Assembly (NCBI GenBank): GCA_963734595.1
Contig: CAVTHV010000037.1
Span: 186,001-250,000, forward strand
Origin: CAKKQX01 sp963734595
GTDB lineage: Bacteria; Pseudomonadota; Gammaproteobacteria; Burkholderiales; SG8-41
Reading direction: 5' to 3'
Length of the DNA stretch: 64,000 bases
Both the position numbers and the translations under genes were made by a program. Numbering within the stretch: position 1 is the first letter of the stretch; every line of letters starts with the position of its first letter. Of the stretch, positions 1 through 11,046 are shown one piece after another. The notes under the pieces were generated by a model that was given only the letters and a program-made list of their open reading frames with translations, made no database searches and had not been told where the DNA came from.

Positions 1-358
1 ACCTGGACCTATTGCGTGCACAACCCGAAGGTCAAGGCAGGGGTCGCCTGGTACGGCAGACTGGTCGCGCCGCAAAAAGCCCCGCTGCAGCCCGCCTATC
101 CGGTCGAGCTTGCGCCCTGCCTCAAAGTTCCGGTGCGCGGTCTATACGGCGGGCAGGATGCAAGCATTCCGCTCGGAGCATGTCGAGCAGATGCGCGCCG
201 CGCTGAAAGCCGCCGGCAACGCGACGGCGGAAATCATCGTCTATCCCGACGCGCCGCATGCGTTCTATGCGGACTACCGGCCGAACTACAGAAAAGAGGC
301 GGCCGAAGACGGCTGGAAAAAAATGCAGGAGTGGTTCCGGCAACACGGCGTTGCGTAA
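1..358 (+). CDS. Dienelactone hydrolase family protein, 3' part (frameshifted)
   Basis: C-terminal part of an alpha/beta hydrolase of the dienelactone hydrolase family, which opens cyclic enol-lactones or related esters; the start lies before the window. The catalytic Asp is in the stretch LYGGQDASIP and the catalytic His in DAPHAFYADY, the usual order for this fold. The reading frame changes near position 175 (one extra G), after which the frame of SEHVEQMRAALKAAG continues to a TAA at 356-358. It converges with the next gene, 6 bp away. A second, complete member of the family lies at 42.1-43.0 kb. The indel is probably a sequence error. Confidence 0.8.
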   Translation, partial: PGPIACTTRRSRQGSPGTADWSRRKKPRCSPPIRSSLRPASKFRCAVYTAGRMQAFRSEHVEQMRAALKAAGNATAEIIVYPDAPHAFYADYRPNYRKEAAEDGWKKMQEWFRQHGVA

Positions 359-364
359 CCGCCG

Positions 365-1501
365 TTACTCGGAGCGGGCGCCCAGTCCGAGCAGCTGGCC
401 GATGCGTTCGGAAGCCTTCAGTCCGGAGCCGGTCAGCACCAGCACCGTCGTCTGCTCTTTGCCGATCGCGCCGCTTGCCAGCAACTGCGATAGCCCCGCC
501 GCTGCCGCGGCCGAGGTAGGCTCGACATAAAATCCCCGGCGCGCAATACTTCCGAGTGCAGCGACGATCTCGTCTTCGCTGACGGCAACGACGGCACCAC
601 CCGAGCCGCGCACCGCGGCAAGCACTTCCGCAACGCGCGTCGGTTTTGAAGAGGCGATACCTTCCGCTACGGTCGGCGTCACGGCCGTCGGCACCAGATG
701 CGCCGCCCTTTTCTGCCAGGCTGCGTAAAAAGGCGCGCAGTTGGCCGCCTGCACGCCGAACAGGCGCGGCACGCGGTCGATCTCGCCATTGCGCCTGAGT
801 TCCGCGAAGCCGCGCTCGCATCCCAGGACATTGCTGCCGTAGCCGAGCGGCACCACGATGTTGTCCGGCGCCCGGAACCCGAGTTGCTCCCACAGTTCGT
901 AGGCGAGCGTCTTGGTGCCCTCGACAAAAAACGGCTGCCAGTTGTGGCTGGCATAGAAAATCTGTTTCGCGAGACGCAGCGCGGCATCCGCCACATCCTG
1001 GCGCGATCCCCTGACCGTCACAACGTCCGCGCCGCATGCCGCAATCTGCGCGATTTTCGGGTAGGAAGCCGTCTCCGGCACAAGGATGCGACAGCGCATT
1101 CCAGCAGCGGCGGCATATGCAGAAAGCGACGCGCCGGCATTCCCCGACGAATCCTCGAGCACATGATCGATGCCGCGGCTTCTGAGATAGCTCACCATCA
1201 CCGTCATGCCGCGGTCCTTGAACGAGCCGGTGGGCATCATGAATTCGAGCTTGTAGTGCACCGGCGCACCGTCCCACTCGCCGCATAGCAGCGGCGTCCA
1301 GCCCTCGCCCATCGTCACCGCGTCAGCCGCATCCACGAGCAGTGCCCTGGCATAACGCCACACCGAGTAACGAGAAGTGTCGATTTCGCCGCGGCGCAGG
1401 CCGGGCGCGGGCCCGAGGTTCAGGTAATTGCCGTTATCGGCGCACCAGCGCGCGGTATCGAGCGCATAAGTCGCGCCCGTTGCGTGATCAACGTAATTCA
1501 T
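365..1501 (-). CDS. Threonine synthase-like PLP-dependent enzyme
   Basis: 378-residue fold-type II PLP enzyme resembling threonine synthase (O-phosphohomoserine to threonine) but also related to other beta-replacing lyases. The PLP lysine is K95 in GSFKDRG, the phosphate-binding loop is SSGNAGAS (about 118-125), and the C-terminal LTGSGLKA motif is typical of threonine synthase-type proteins. The N-terminal segment with paired Cys in some family members is absent. It is a single gene, with its start 170 bp from the terminator of the upstream small gene. Whether it is the housekeeping ThrC or a paralog cannot be told from the window. Confidence 0.85.
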   Translation of the reverse strand: MNYVDHATGATYALDTARWCADNGNYLNLGPAPGLRRGEIDTSRYSVWRYARALLVDAADAVTMGEGWTPLLCGEWDGAPVHYKLEFMMPTGSFKDRGMTVMVSYLRSRGIDHVLEDSSGNAGASLSAYAAAAGMRCRILVPETASYPKIAQIAACGADVVTVRGSRQDVADAALRLAKQIFYASHNWQPFFVEGTKTLAYELWEQLGFRAPDNIVVPLGYGSNVLGCERGFAELRRNGEIDRVPRLFGVQAANCAPFYAAWQKRAAHLVPTAVTPTVAEGIASSKPTRVAEVLAAVRGSGGAVVAVSEDEIVAALGSIARRGFYVEPTSAAAAAGLSQLLASGAIGKEQTTVLVLTGSGLKASERIGQLLGLGARSE

Positions 1502-1626
1502 TTCCCGGGATACCGCTTCGTAAAGCAGGGGCTCTTGACCGTTGTTTCGCGAGTTTACATCAATGCTCTCGCCGGGTTATCCGATCCGCGCCTTGCCTCG
1601 GTCTCTGCAAATCCTGCAGGCAAACA

Positions 1627-1656
1627 AAAAGGCGGGGCATACCCCGCCTTTTCGTA
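1627..1656 (-). terminator. Rho-independent terminator
   Basis: Inverted repeat AAAGGCGGGG-CATA-CCCCGCCTTT. On the minus strand the stem is followed by a T run, so it ends transcription of the small Ala/Lys-rich gene just upstream (1676-1957). A T run also follows on the plus strand, so it may work in both directions. Confidence 0.8.
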
Positions 1657-1675
1657 GCGCTGAATGACGCTTACT

Positions 1676-1957
1676 TCACGTCTTTTTTCGAGCCTTCTTC
1701 TTGCCTTTGCTTTCGCCCTTGGCTTTGGCTTTGCCCTTGGCTTCACCCTTGGCTTTACCGGCACCGGCTTTCGCCGGAGCAGCCGGCGTCGCGGCCTTGG
1801 CCGGGGTCGCCGGAGTCGCTTTCGCCGCATCGCCTTTCGCCGGGGCAGCAGGTTGGGCCGGGGTCGCCGGGGTGGCAGGCGCCGGGGCTTGTGCAGCGGC
1901 AGTCATCGTGGTCGCCGCAAAAGCCACGGCCATCATGGTGGATAATAGTTTGCTCAT
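1676..1957 (-). CDS. Small exported Ala/Pro/Lys-rich protein
   Basis: 93-residue low-complexity protein. Residues 1-22 form a signal peptide with cleavage after an AAAQA segment. The rest is repeats of ATPA and PAKA followed by a strongly basic tail rich in GKAK/GKKK, giving a disordered, highly positive periplasmic or surface protein. The start has an AGGAGA ribosome-binding site 7 bases upstream, and a terminator follows the stop. Low-complexity Lys/Ala proteins of this kind are common in Burkholderiales; no function is recognised. Confidence 0.7.
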   Translation of the reverse strand: MSKLLSTMMAVAFAATTMTAAAQAPAPATPATPAQPAAPAKGDAAKATPATPAKAATPAAPAKAGAGKAKGEAKGKAKAKGESKGKKKARKKT

Positions 1958-2126
1958 GTCTTTTCTCCTTGGTTCGAACTCTGTTGTTGTGCCGAAAAAT
2001 ATTTTCCGGACGCTTAATTAACGCGTGATCCCCGCACCGGTTGACCGCTTTCCTGAAAGACTGCAGTAGAATGACGTTCTCATAAACACGCTTGTCGCCA
2101 AACAACGACACTCAGGGAAAAACATA

Positions 2127-2900
2127 ATGGAGCTTGGTCTCAGGAATCGCACTGCACTCATCACCGGCGGCTCGCGCGGTATCGGCTACGGTGTCGCCCG
2201 CATGCTTGCAGCGGAAGGCTGCCACCTGCACCTTGCCTCGCGCAATGCTGCCGATCTCGAAACGTCGCGCAAGAAAATCACCGATGACTATCCGGTGAAA
2301 GTCGCGTGCCATGCGATCGACCTGTCGATTGCCGCCAACACCGTCACGCTCGCCCGCGATTGCGGTGATGTCGACATTCTGGTCAACAATGCCGGGGCGA
2401 TACCGCAAGGCGCGATCACCGCGCTTGACGACCCGACCTGGCGCGCGGCGTGGGATCTGAAAGTTTTCGGCTTCATCAACATGACGCGCGAAATCTATCG
2501 CGCGATGTGCGCACGGCGGCACGGGGTGATTATCAACGTGATCGGGACCGCGGGTGAGCGGCCCAGCGCAGGTTATATCGCAGGAAGCATGGCCAATGCG
2601 GGTCTGATGACCATGTCGCGCGCGCTCGGCGCCGAAAGCCCCCAATATGGCGTACGCGTAGTCGGCCTCAACCCCAGCGCGACCGCAACCGACCGCGGAG
2701 TCATGCTTTGGCGCAAGCGGGCGGAACAGGAACTGGGCGATGCGGAGCGCTGGCGCGAACTGACCAAGGGTTTCCCGTTCGGACGGCCCGCCACGGTCGA
2801 AGAGGTCGCGGGCGTCATCGTCTTTCTGGCTTCGGATTGCGCTTCTTATGTCAGCGGGACCGTGCTGACCGTCGACGGCGGCGCAAGCTGGCGAAAGTAA
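2127..2900 (+). CDS. SDR family oxidoreductase with unusual catalytic site
   Basis: 257-residue classical short-chain dehydrogenase: NAD(P)-binding TGGSRGIG at 13-20, NNAG at 87-90, and a typical C-terminal end SGTVLTVDGG. The catalytic Tyr150 is present, but the Lys expected four residues later (YxxxK) is Ser154 (GYIAGSMANAG), and the preceding catalytic Ser is not obvious. The SDR fold and cofactor site are clear, so it may be a divergent dehydrogenase or a binding protein. It stands alone, with its stop close to the convergent gene at 2961-3332. The substrate is not predictable. Confidence 0.85.
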   Translation: MELGLRNRTALITGGSRGIGYGVARMLAAEGCHLHLASRNAADLETSRKKITDDYPVKVACHAIDLSIAANTVTLARDCGDVDILVNNAGAIPQGAITALDDPTWRAAWDLKVFGFINMTREIYRAMCARRHGVIINVIGTAGERPSAGYIAGSMANAGLMTMSRALGAESPQYGVRVVGLNPSATATDRGVMLWRKRAEQELGDAERWRELTKGFPFGRPATVEEVAGVIVFLASDCASYVSGTVLTVDGGASWRK

Positions 2901-2960
2901 GGACGCATTCAGCTGCAAAATGCAGAATCCCGGCCAGCGGCGCCGGCATTCCCTGCATGA

Positions 2961-3332
2961 TCACTTCTGCGGCTTGCGCTGCAGCCGGTCAACCGCGTTG
3001 ACTTCCTTTTCGTAAGCAACGCGCGCCGCGGCTTCTTTCGCTTTGGCGGCATCGAACGCCTTCTTTGCCGTTTCGGCCTCGCGCCTTAACTCGTCGGCGC
3101 GTTTCTGCGCGGCGCGGCGCGCATCCTCGGCGTTGAGATAATCCTGCTCGGCGAGTTTGGTCTCGTACTGCGCCTGCTGCAATTGCCGGTATGCGATTCC
3201 GGCACGCTGCTGGTTTTGCAATACCGCGCCTTCGCGTCCGGACACATCCTCGACCGGCGCGGGCTTCTGTGCCTGCGCCATGGCACCGGATGCTACGCAC
3301 ACCAGCAGAATGGCCAGCCCATATTTCTTCAT
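2961..3332 (-). CDS. Small periplasmic coiled-coil protein
   Basis: 123 residues with a clear signal peptide (MKKYGLAILLVCVASGAMAQ, cleaved near residue 20). The mature part, from about 45 to 115, is a charged alpha-helical region rich in Ala, Glu, Lys and Arg with heptad-like spacing, so a coiled coil is likely. No catalytic motif is seen and the family is not recognised. It converges with the SDR gene. Confidence 0.65.
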   Translation of the reverse strand: MKKYGLAILLVCVASGAMAQAQKPAPVEDVSGREGAVLQNQQRAGIAYRQLQQAQYETKLAEQDYLNAEDARRAAQKRADELRREAETAKKAFDAAKAKEAAARVAYEKEVNAVDRLQRKPQK

Positions 3333-3563
3333 CGCCGCAGCTCGCCGAAAAAAGTTGTAGTCGAACTATCGTACTACTTTACTACTGCATCCGGGAAACC
3401 GCCTTTTCAAATGGGCGATATCACCCGGAGGCACTTTTCGCCTTGCGCAGTCCGAATGAAGGCTTGTCAGAAATCGGGACATTATCAAGAACACAAACGG
3501 CGCGCACTCTCCGAGCCGACAGGTTCGCTGTCGAAAACACGTATTCAACCTACAGGAGGCTCA

Positions 3564-3797
3564 ATGGAAAAGCTGGCGCAGTTACTCTTTGTTTTGGGAC
3601 TGGTGGTATGGATCGGATGGGTGCTCACCCGGCGCTTTCTCAAGCCCGAGTTCAAGACCAACGAGCAGGGAGAGCCGCCTTCCGAGGCGGAACTTAAATG
3701 GCATATCCGGAGCATGCGGCAGGACCTGTCGATGCTTGCCGTCACCAATTTCGCGGTCCTGCTGGTGCTGGTTTTCGCGCTGGTGCTCAAGCTGTAA
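3564..3797 (+). CDS. Small membrane protein with two TM helices
   Basis: 77-residue protein starting at an ATG preceded by AGGAGG. A hydrophobic helix spans about residues 5-22 and another about 58-76, with a charged loop (LTRRFLKPEFKTNEQGEPPS) between. The family is not recognised. The gene runs toward the tRNA and rpoD, which lie on the opposite strand. Confidence 0.65.
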   Translation: MEKLAQLLFVLGLVVWIGWVLTRRFLKPEFKTNEQGEPPSEAELKWHIRSMRQDLSMLAVTNFAVLLVLVFALVLKL

Positions 3798-3864
3798 TGC
3801 CTGACGTTGCAAGCATCCCGCTCCGGATGCCGCGGCCCGGACACGCACGGCGTTGGTTCTGGAG

Positions 3865-3938
<74 letters not shown>

Positions 3939-3965
3939 GCCGGAAGGGATTATAACGGAGGCACT

Positions 3966-3998
3966 GGGCCCGCTCCCGGGGGAGCCGGGCCCTTTTTC
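3966..3998 (+). terminator. Hairpin with T run between tRNA and rpoD
   Basis: GC-rich inverted repeat (GGGCCCG-CTCCC / GGGAG-CCGGGCCC) followed on the plus strand by TTTTT. The T run faces the plus strand, so it would stop transcripts coming from the small membrane-protein gene. It may also mark the rpoD 3' end. Confidence 0.55.
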
Positions 3999-4006
3999 CA
4001 TCGTGA

Positions 4007-4026
4007 CCTCCCCCGTCAGGGGGAGG
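4007..4026. terminator. Hairpin just downstream of rpoD
   Basis: Perfect 8-bp inverted repeat CCTCCCCC-GTCA-GGGGGAGG, 14 bases after the rpoD stop. There is no clear T run on the minus strand, so it may be an RNA-end stabilising stem rather than an intrinsic terminator. Confidence 0.4.
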
Positions 4027-4039
4027 ATGGCGTGTTTCT

Positions 4040-6323
<2,284 letters not shown>

Positions 6324-6364
6324 ATCCGAATCCCCGTAGAGAGATTTTGCCGAAAAACCAGAAA

Positions 6365-6392
6365 TTATACTCTAATTCCGCACCGACTTCAC
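6365..6392 (-). promoter_or_regulatory. Possible rpoD-proximal promoter
   Basis: In the 139-bp gap between dnaG and rpoD the minus strand reads TATAAT (6370-6365), about 40 bases before the rpoD ATG. A weak TGAAGT-like -35 lies 16 bases further upstream. This would give rpoD its own promoter within the operon. Confidence 0.35.
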
Positions 6393-6462
6393 CCCCAGAT
6401 CGCCGGCATAACCTATTGTTCTCAAACAGAAAGCCTTGAAACGCCTGGCGCTCGAAGGAGGA

Positions 6463-8232
6463 TCACATACCTGGGGACGGAGGGACAGCCGCACCCCCCT
6501 TTAGTTCAGCCAGGCGGCGCGACACCTGCTGAAACCGTTGGCGTTCCGTTTCATCGCAAACGCCTTTTGCCGAAAGCCGCTCATATTCGCTTAGCACCTG
6601 GCGCAGTTCCAGCTGCGCAAAAATGCCGCTAACGACGGCGTCTGCCGTCTGCTCGTCGTCCATCCCCATCAGGGTGTCGGCCACGGCTTCCTCGTAAAGC
6701 TGATAATACTTCGACTGCCGGGCCGACTCGAGAATTGCGGCCACCGAGGCAAGCTCGCCGGTTTTCAAGATGCGGACCAGTTCAGCAGCAGGCTGATATT
6801 CGGAGTTTGAATCCAGCAACAACCGCTGCTCGTCGGAAATTTTTTCAGCGAGCTTGGGCTGGTCCAGCAATAAGCGCAGCAACCTCTTTTCCGGAGACAG
6901 CATCGGGGCACGGTCGTGGCGTGCGGGAACGGACGACGAGCGTTTCGCGAGCGCCCTCAGTTCGCACAATCTTTCCACTTCATCCGGCGCAAACCCGGAA
7001 ACTTCAGCCAGCGCCTTGACGATCTGCAGACGCAAGCCTGCCGCCTGGATCTGCTTGAGCAGGGGCTTTGCGAGATGAATCAGGTTGGCCCTGCCCTCCG
7101 CCGTGGACAGGTCGCTCTGTTTTTCCAATTCCTGACGCAGAAACTGCGACAGCGGCACCGCTTTGTCGAACAGCGCCTCGAACGCGGCCTTGCCCTCCTT
7201 GCGCACATAAGTATCGGGATCTTCGCCTTGCGGCAAAAACAGAAACCGCACCTGTTTGCCATCGACGAGGTGGCCCAGGCTGTTTTCCAGTGCGCGCCAC
7301 GCCGCCCGGCGGCCGGCCGCGTCGCCGTCGAAACAAAACACGATTTCGTCGGTCTGGCGCAGCAGTTTCTGCACGTGCGTCGGGGTGGTCGCGGTACCGA
7401 GTGTGGCCACCGCATACTCGACACCCGACTGCGCCAGCGCGACCACGTCCATGTAGCCCTCGACGACGATGATGCGGCCGGCATCGCGGATCGCGCGCCG
7501 CGCCTGGTACAGGCCATAGAGTTCGCGGCCCTTCTCGAACACCGGCGTCTCCGGCGAGTTGAGGTATTTGGGTTCGCCGTCACCCAGCACCCGCCCGCCG
7601 AAACCGATCACGTTGCCGCGCACGTCGACGATGGGAAACATGATGCGGTCGCGGAACACGTCGTAGCGCTTGCCCTCCTCGCTGCTCTTGACCAGCCCTG
7701 CCGTAACCAGCGCCTTGGCGTTGTAATCAGGAAATGCGGCGGCGAGGCCCTGCCAGCCGTCGGGCGCGTAACCGATGCCGAAGCGTTTCGCGATCTCTCC
7801 CGAAAGCCCGCGGCCCTTGAGGTAAGCGACGGCATGCGGGGCCTCCTTGAGCTGCGCACGGTAGAACTGCGCCGCCTGGAGCAGCACGCCGTGCAGGTCG
7901 TCGCCTTCCTCGGCCCTGCGCTGGGTCCGCTCGGAGCGCACTTCTTCCGGCACTTTCATGCCGACGCTTTGCGCGAGCTCCTTCACCGCGTCGACGAAAC
8001 CGCTGCCGTTGTATTCCATGATGAAGCCGATCGCGGTGCCGTGCGCGCTGCAGCCGAAGCAATGATAGAACTGCTTGCTCTGGCTCACCGTGAAGGAAGG
8101 TGTTTTCTCGCCGTGAAACGGGCAACAGGCGACGTAATTGGCGCCGGCCCGCTTCAGTTTTACGTAGCGCTCGACCACGTCGACGATATCGACGCGGTTG
8201 AGCAGGTCCTGGATGAACGATTGTGGAATCAT
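6463..8232 (-). CDS. dnaG: DNA primase
   Basis: Replicative primase, about 589 residues, that makes RNA primers for Okazaki fragments together with DnaB. The CHC2 zinc ribbon is near the N-terminus (CCPFHGEK, then CFGC), followed by the RNA polymerase/TOPRIM domain (VVEGYMDVVAL and the acidic CFDGDAAG) and a helical C-terminal DnaB-binding region. The start is placed at the ATG of MIPQSFIQDLLNR, matching the family; a TTG 12 bases upstream is an alternative. rpoD follows 139 bp downstream. Confidence 0.95.
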   Translation of the reverse strand: MIPQSFIQDLLNRVDIVDVVERYVKLKRAGANYVACCPFHGEKTPSFTVSQSKQFYHCFGCSAHGTAIGFIMEYNGSGFVDAVKELAQSVGMKVPEEVRSERTQRRAEEGDDLHGVLLQAAQFYRAQLKEAPHAVAYLKGRGLSGEIAKRFGIGYAPDGWQGLAAAFPDYNAKALVTAGLVKSSEEGKRYDVFRDRIMFPIVDVRGNVIGFGGRVLGDGEPKYLNSPETPVFEKGRELYGLYQARRAIRDAGRIIVVEGYMDVVALAQSGVEYAVATLGTATTPTHVQKLLRQTDEIVFCFDGDAAGRRAAWRALENSLGHLVDGKQVRFLFLPQGEDPDTYVRKEGKAAFEALFDKAVPLSQFLRQELEKQSDLSTAEGRANLIHLAKPLLKQIQAAGLRLQIVKALAEVSGFAPDEVERLCELRALAKRSSSVPARHDRAPMLSPEKRLLRLLLDQPKLAEKISDEQRLLLDSNSEYQPAAELVRILKTGELASVAAILESARQSKYYQLYEEAVADTLMGMDDEQTADAVVSGIFAQLELRQVLSEYERLSAKGVCDETERQRFQQVSRRLAELKGGAAVPPSPGM

Positions 8233-8315
8233 GTCCGTGAACAAAGCCGTTTCAAGGCGAGTGCGGCTGGCACGAAAACAGCTAACGGATGGCGAATGAT
8301 TCCGATCATCGAATC

Positions 8316-8345
8316 ATTATAGGACACTTCCCGCGACTTAATGAA
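8316..8345 (-). promoter_or_regulatory. Likely promoter of dnaG-rpoD
   Basis: The minus strand has a perfect TATAAT (8321-8316), 84 bases before the dnaG start, with a weak -35 (TTCATT, 18-base spacer). Just upstream lies an AT-rich stretch on the minus strand, TTGTATCCCGTTGATTTAAA, similar to the recurring CGTTGTTTTTATT element described elsewhere in this window. Confidence 0.4.
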
Positions 8346-8391
8346 ATCGTTTTAAATCAACGGGATACAATTAAAACTCAGGCCGGGGAAA

Positions 8392-8415
8392 CAGCCGGCC
8401 TGTGAGGCCGGCTTT
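8392..8415. terminator. Hairpin between yqeY and dnaG
   Basis: Inverted repeat GCCGGCC-TGTGA-GGCCGGC, about 50 bases after the yqeY stop. The T run is short (TTT, plus side), so it is a weak terminator candidate. The rest of the 8245-8461 gap holds the dnaG promoter region. Confidence 0.35.
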
Positions 8416-8461
8416 GAACGTCGGAACGGTGGTGCGGAGCGGGGGGACGCCCCGGGCGTTG

Positions 8462-8909
8462 CTATCCCGTCAGCCTGGATTTCACCAACGACGAGACCTT
8501 GCCCATATCGGCGCGTCCGGCCAGCTGGGGTTTGAGCACCGCCATCACCTTGCCCATGTCGGACGGGCCCTTGGCGCCGGTTTCCTGGACCGCGGCGGCG
8601 ATTGCGCGCTCGACTTCTGCGTCGGACAAAGCCTGCGGCATGTACGCCTGCAGCACGCCGAGTTCGAATTTTTCCTGGTCGGCGAGATCCTGACGCCCGC
8701 CCTTTTCAAACTGCGCGATCGATTCGCGGCGCTGCTTGATCATCTTGTCGATGATGGCGACGATGTCGGCATCGGAGAGCTCTTTGCGCTCGTCGACCTC
8801 GCGCTGCTTCGTCGCCGCGAGCACCAGACGGATCGCATCGCGGCGACGGCGCGTCGCCGCCGCGCATCGCGGTCTTGAGATCGTCGCCGATCCGGGCTTT
8901 TAATGACAC
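8462..8909 (-). CDS. yqeY: GatB/YqeY domain protein (frameshifted)
   Basis: YqeY-family protein of about 148 residues, related to the tRNA-binding C-terminal domain of GatB; its exact role is uncertain. The N-terminus MSLKARIGDDLKTAMRGGDA uses a GTG start. One extra base near 8848 shifts the frame before LAATKQREVDERKELSDADI; the rest (IIDKMIKQRRESIAQFEKGG, QAYMPQALSD) is typical. It lies between rpsU and dnaG, as in many proteobacteria. The indel is probably an assembly error. Confidence 0.85.
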
Positions 8910-8910
8910 T

Positions 8911-8995
8911 GCGTGAGGGGTGAAGCGTGAAAAGTGAGGCGTTAAGCGATCATCAACGCGAAGGGTTGCGTTTCACCCTTCACGTTCTTACGCTG
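8911..8995. repeat. Intergenic short-repeat array after rpsU
   Basis: Imperfect array of GTGAAG/GGTGAAA-like units arranged as an inverted repeat around 8960. On the minus strand it starts directly after the rpsU TAA and carries TAA/TGA triplets. It fills the whole rpsU-yqeY gap. Confidence 0.6.
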
Positions 8996-9208
8996 TTAAT
9001 ACAGCTTCGGCGGGAGCAGTTGCGAGCGCAGGCGCTTGTGCGTGCGCTTCACCGCGGCGGCGAGCTTGCGCTTGCGCTCCGAGGTCGGCTTCTCGTAAAA
9101 CTCGCGGGCGCGCAGCTCGGTTAAGAGGCCCGTCTTTTCAATACTGCGCTTGAAACGGCGCAACGCCACTTCAAACGGCTCGTTTTCCTTGACGCGAACG
9201 GTCGGCAT
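8996..9208 (-). CDS. rpsU: 30S ribosomal protein S21
   Basis: 70-residue S21, a small basic protein of the 30S platform near the 16S 3' end that helps mRNA binding. The sequence MPTVRVKENEPFEVALRRFK, then a conserved central helix, and the Arg/Lys-rich C-terminus (ERKRKLAAAVKRTHKR) are diagnostic, and the length is normal. It heads the rpsU-yqeY-dnaG-rpoD block; tsaD is divergent, 91 bp away. Confidence 0.97.
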   Translation of the reverse strand: MPTVRVKENEPFEVALRRFKRSIEKTGLLTELRAREFYEKPTSERKRKLAAAVKRTHKRLRSQLLPPKLY

Positions 9209-9299
9209 GTAAATCCCTTAGTCGGGTGAAAAAACCTATATTATATCAACCTATAAGCCTTTGTTGAAGCCCGATTTTGCCTACCCGAGACTGCCCCCT

Positions 9300-10340
9300 A
9301 TGCTGGTTCTAGGCCTGGAAACCTCCTGCGACGAGACGGGGGTGGCGCTTTACGACACCGGGCGCGGCCTGCTGGCCCATGCGCTGCACTCCCAGGTCGC
9401 CATGCACGCCGCATACGGCGGCGTCGTGCCCGAACTCGCCTCGCGCGACCATATCCGGCGCGTGCTGCCGCTCACCCGGGACGTCCTCGCCAAGGCGGGC
9501 CGCACGCTCGACGACCTCGACGCCATCGCCTATACCGAAGGCCCGGGGCTGGCCGGGGCGCTGCTGGTCGGTGCCGGCATCGCACATGGCCTGGGTTATG
9601 CGCTCGGCAAGCCCGTGCTGGGACTGCACCACCTCGAAGGCCATCTGCTCTCGCCGCTCCTGTCGACACCCGCGCCCACTTTCCCCTTTATAGCGCTGCT
9701 GGTTTCGGGCGGCCACACCCAGTTGATGCGGGTCGCCGGCGTCGGCGACTACGAATTGCTGGGAGAGACGCTCGACGATGCGGCGGGGGAAGCCTTCGAC
9801 AAAACCGCCAAACTGCTGGACTTGGGCTATCCCGGCGGGCCGGCGCTGGCCAAGCTCGCCGAAACCGGCAAACCCGGCCGTTTCAAGCTGCCGCGGCCGA
9901 TGCTGGCGAGCGGTGATCTCAATTTCAGCTTCAGCGGACTGAAAACCGCGGTGCTGACGGTCGCGAGGCAGCAACCGCTCGACACGCAGACGCGCGCCGA
10001 TATCGCAGCCGAGTTCCAGGCGGCGATCGTCGAGGTCCTGATCGCCAAATCGCTCGCGGCGCTGAAAGAAACGATGCTCCGGCAACTGGTGGTTGCCGGC
10101 GGCGTCGGCGCCAATCGTCAGCTGCGCGAGCGCCTGTCTTTAAGCGCGCGGCGCAAGGGTTGCAGCGTGTTCTATCCCGAACTCGAATTCTGCACCGACA
10201 ACGGCGCGATGATTGCCTTTGCCGGCGCCTTGCGGCTTAAGCAGGATCCGGGATTCGGGAGCCGGGATTCAGTGAAAACCGGGTTTACCGTGCGGCCGCG
10301 CTGGGAATTGGCGAGTCTCGAAACTCCCGCGGCTGCCTAG
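9300..10340 (+). CDS. tsaD: tRNA threonylcarbamoyladenosine synthase subunit TsaD
   Basis: 346-residue Kae1/Qri7-family ASKHA protein that, with TsaB and TsaE, transfers the threonylcarbamoyl group to A37 of ANN-decoding tRNAs. It starts at the ATG of MLVLGLETSCDETGVALYD. The metal-binding His motif (MHAAYGGVVPELASRDH), SGGHTQL, and DDAAGEAFDKTAKLLDLGYP are all present, and the length is normal. It is divergent from rpsU, the common proteobacterial arrangement, and its stop overlaps that of plsY by 4 bp. Confidence 0.97.
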   Translation: MLVLGLETSCDETGVALYDTGRGLLAHALHSQVAMHAAYGGVVPELASRDHIRRVLPLTRDVLAKAGRTLDDLDAIAYTEGPGLAGALLVGAGIAHGLGYALGKPVLGLHHLEGHLLSPLLSTPAPTFPFIALLVSGGHTQLMRVAGVGDYELLGETLDDAAGEAFDKTAKLLDLGYPGGPALAKLAETGKPGRFKLPRPMLASGDLNFSFSGLKTAVLTVARQQPLDTQTRADIAAEFQAAIVEVLIAKSLAALKETMLRQLVVAGGVGANRQLRERLSLSARRKGCSVFYPELEFCTDNGAMIAFAGALRLKQDPGFGSRDSVKTGFTVRPRWELASLETPAAA

Positions 10341-10954
10341 TTCTGCGACGAACTGCTGTCGCGGCTGCCGAGGCGGCCTTCCTTGCCCGCAAGCAGATTC
10401 TTGATATTGGTCTTGTGCCGCCAAATCAGTAACAGCGAGATGGCCGCCACCGCCGCCGTGACCGGATGCATCCCGAACAGCAAAAAGCAGAAAAACGGCG
10501 CGAACAGCGCGGAAATCAACGCCGCGAGCGAAGAAATGCGGAAGAAGAAGGCGATGATGATCCAGGTCGCGGCCGCGCCGGCGGCCAGATAATAACTGAG
10601 CGCGGCCAACACGCCGAGTGCGGTCGACACGCCCTTGCCGCCCTGAAAGCGGAAAAACACCGGATACATATGGCCGATCACGACGGCCACCGCCGCTGCC
10701 GCCATCGTCATGTCGAGCATGTCCTGCGCTGCGAAGCGCTGCGCGACATACACCGCGAGCCAGCCTTTGATGCTGTCGCCGAGCAGCGTCAGCGCGGCCG
10801 CGGGTTTCCTGCCGGTGCGCAACACGTTAGTTGCGCCTGGATTGCCGGAACCATAGCTGCGCGGATCGGGCAGGCTGAACACGCGGCTGACGATCACCGC
10901 GAAGGAAACCGACCCGATCAGATACGCCAGCAGTGCAAAAGCTATGGTGCTCAT
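10337..10954 (-). CDS. plsY: Acyl-phosphate:glycerol-3-phosphate acyltransferase
   Basis: 205-residue integral membrane enzyme that acylates glycerol-3-phosphate at sn-1 using acyl-phosphate, the first step of phospholipid synthesis. Motif 1 YGSGNPGATNVLRTGRK, the GDSIKGWLA segment and HMYPVFFRFQGGKGVST are the conserved cytosolic loops, set among five to seven hydrophobic helices. It is convergent with tsaD and divergent from folB, a frequent arrangement in Betaproteobacteria. Confidence 0.96.
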   Translation of the reverse strand: MSTIAFALLAYLIGSVSFAVIVSRVFSLPDPRSYGSGNPGATNVLRTGRKPAAALTLLGDSIKGWLAVYVAQRFAAQDMLDMTMAAAAVAVVIGHMYPVFFRFQGGKGVSTALGVLAALSYYLAAGAAATWIIIAFFFRISSLAALISALFAPFFCFLLFGMHPVTAAVAAISLLLIWRHKTNIKNLLAGKEGRLGSRDSSSSQN

Positions 10955-11046
10955 GGGATTTCACTTAAAATGGGGTCAATTCTATCCGAAACGGGGAGTC
11001 GCGGTCCCGGGGTTTTCCCCTTCGCCTCTCACTCTTCTGGCAACGC

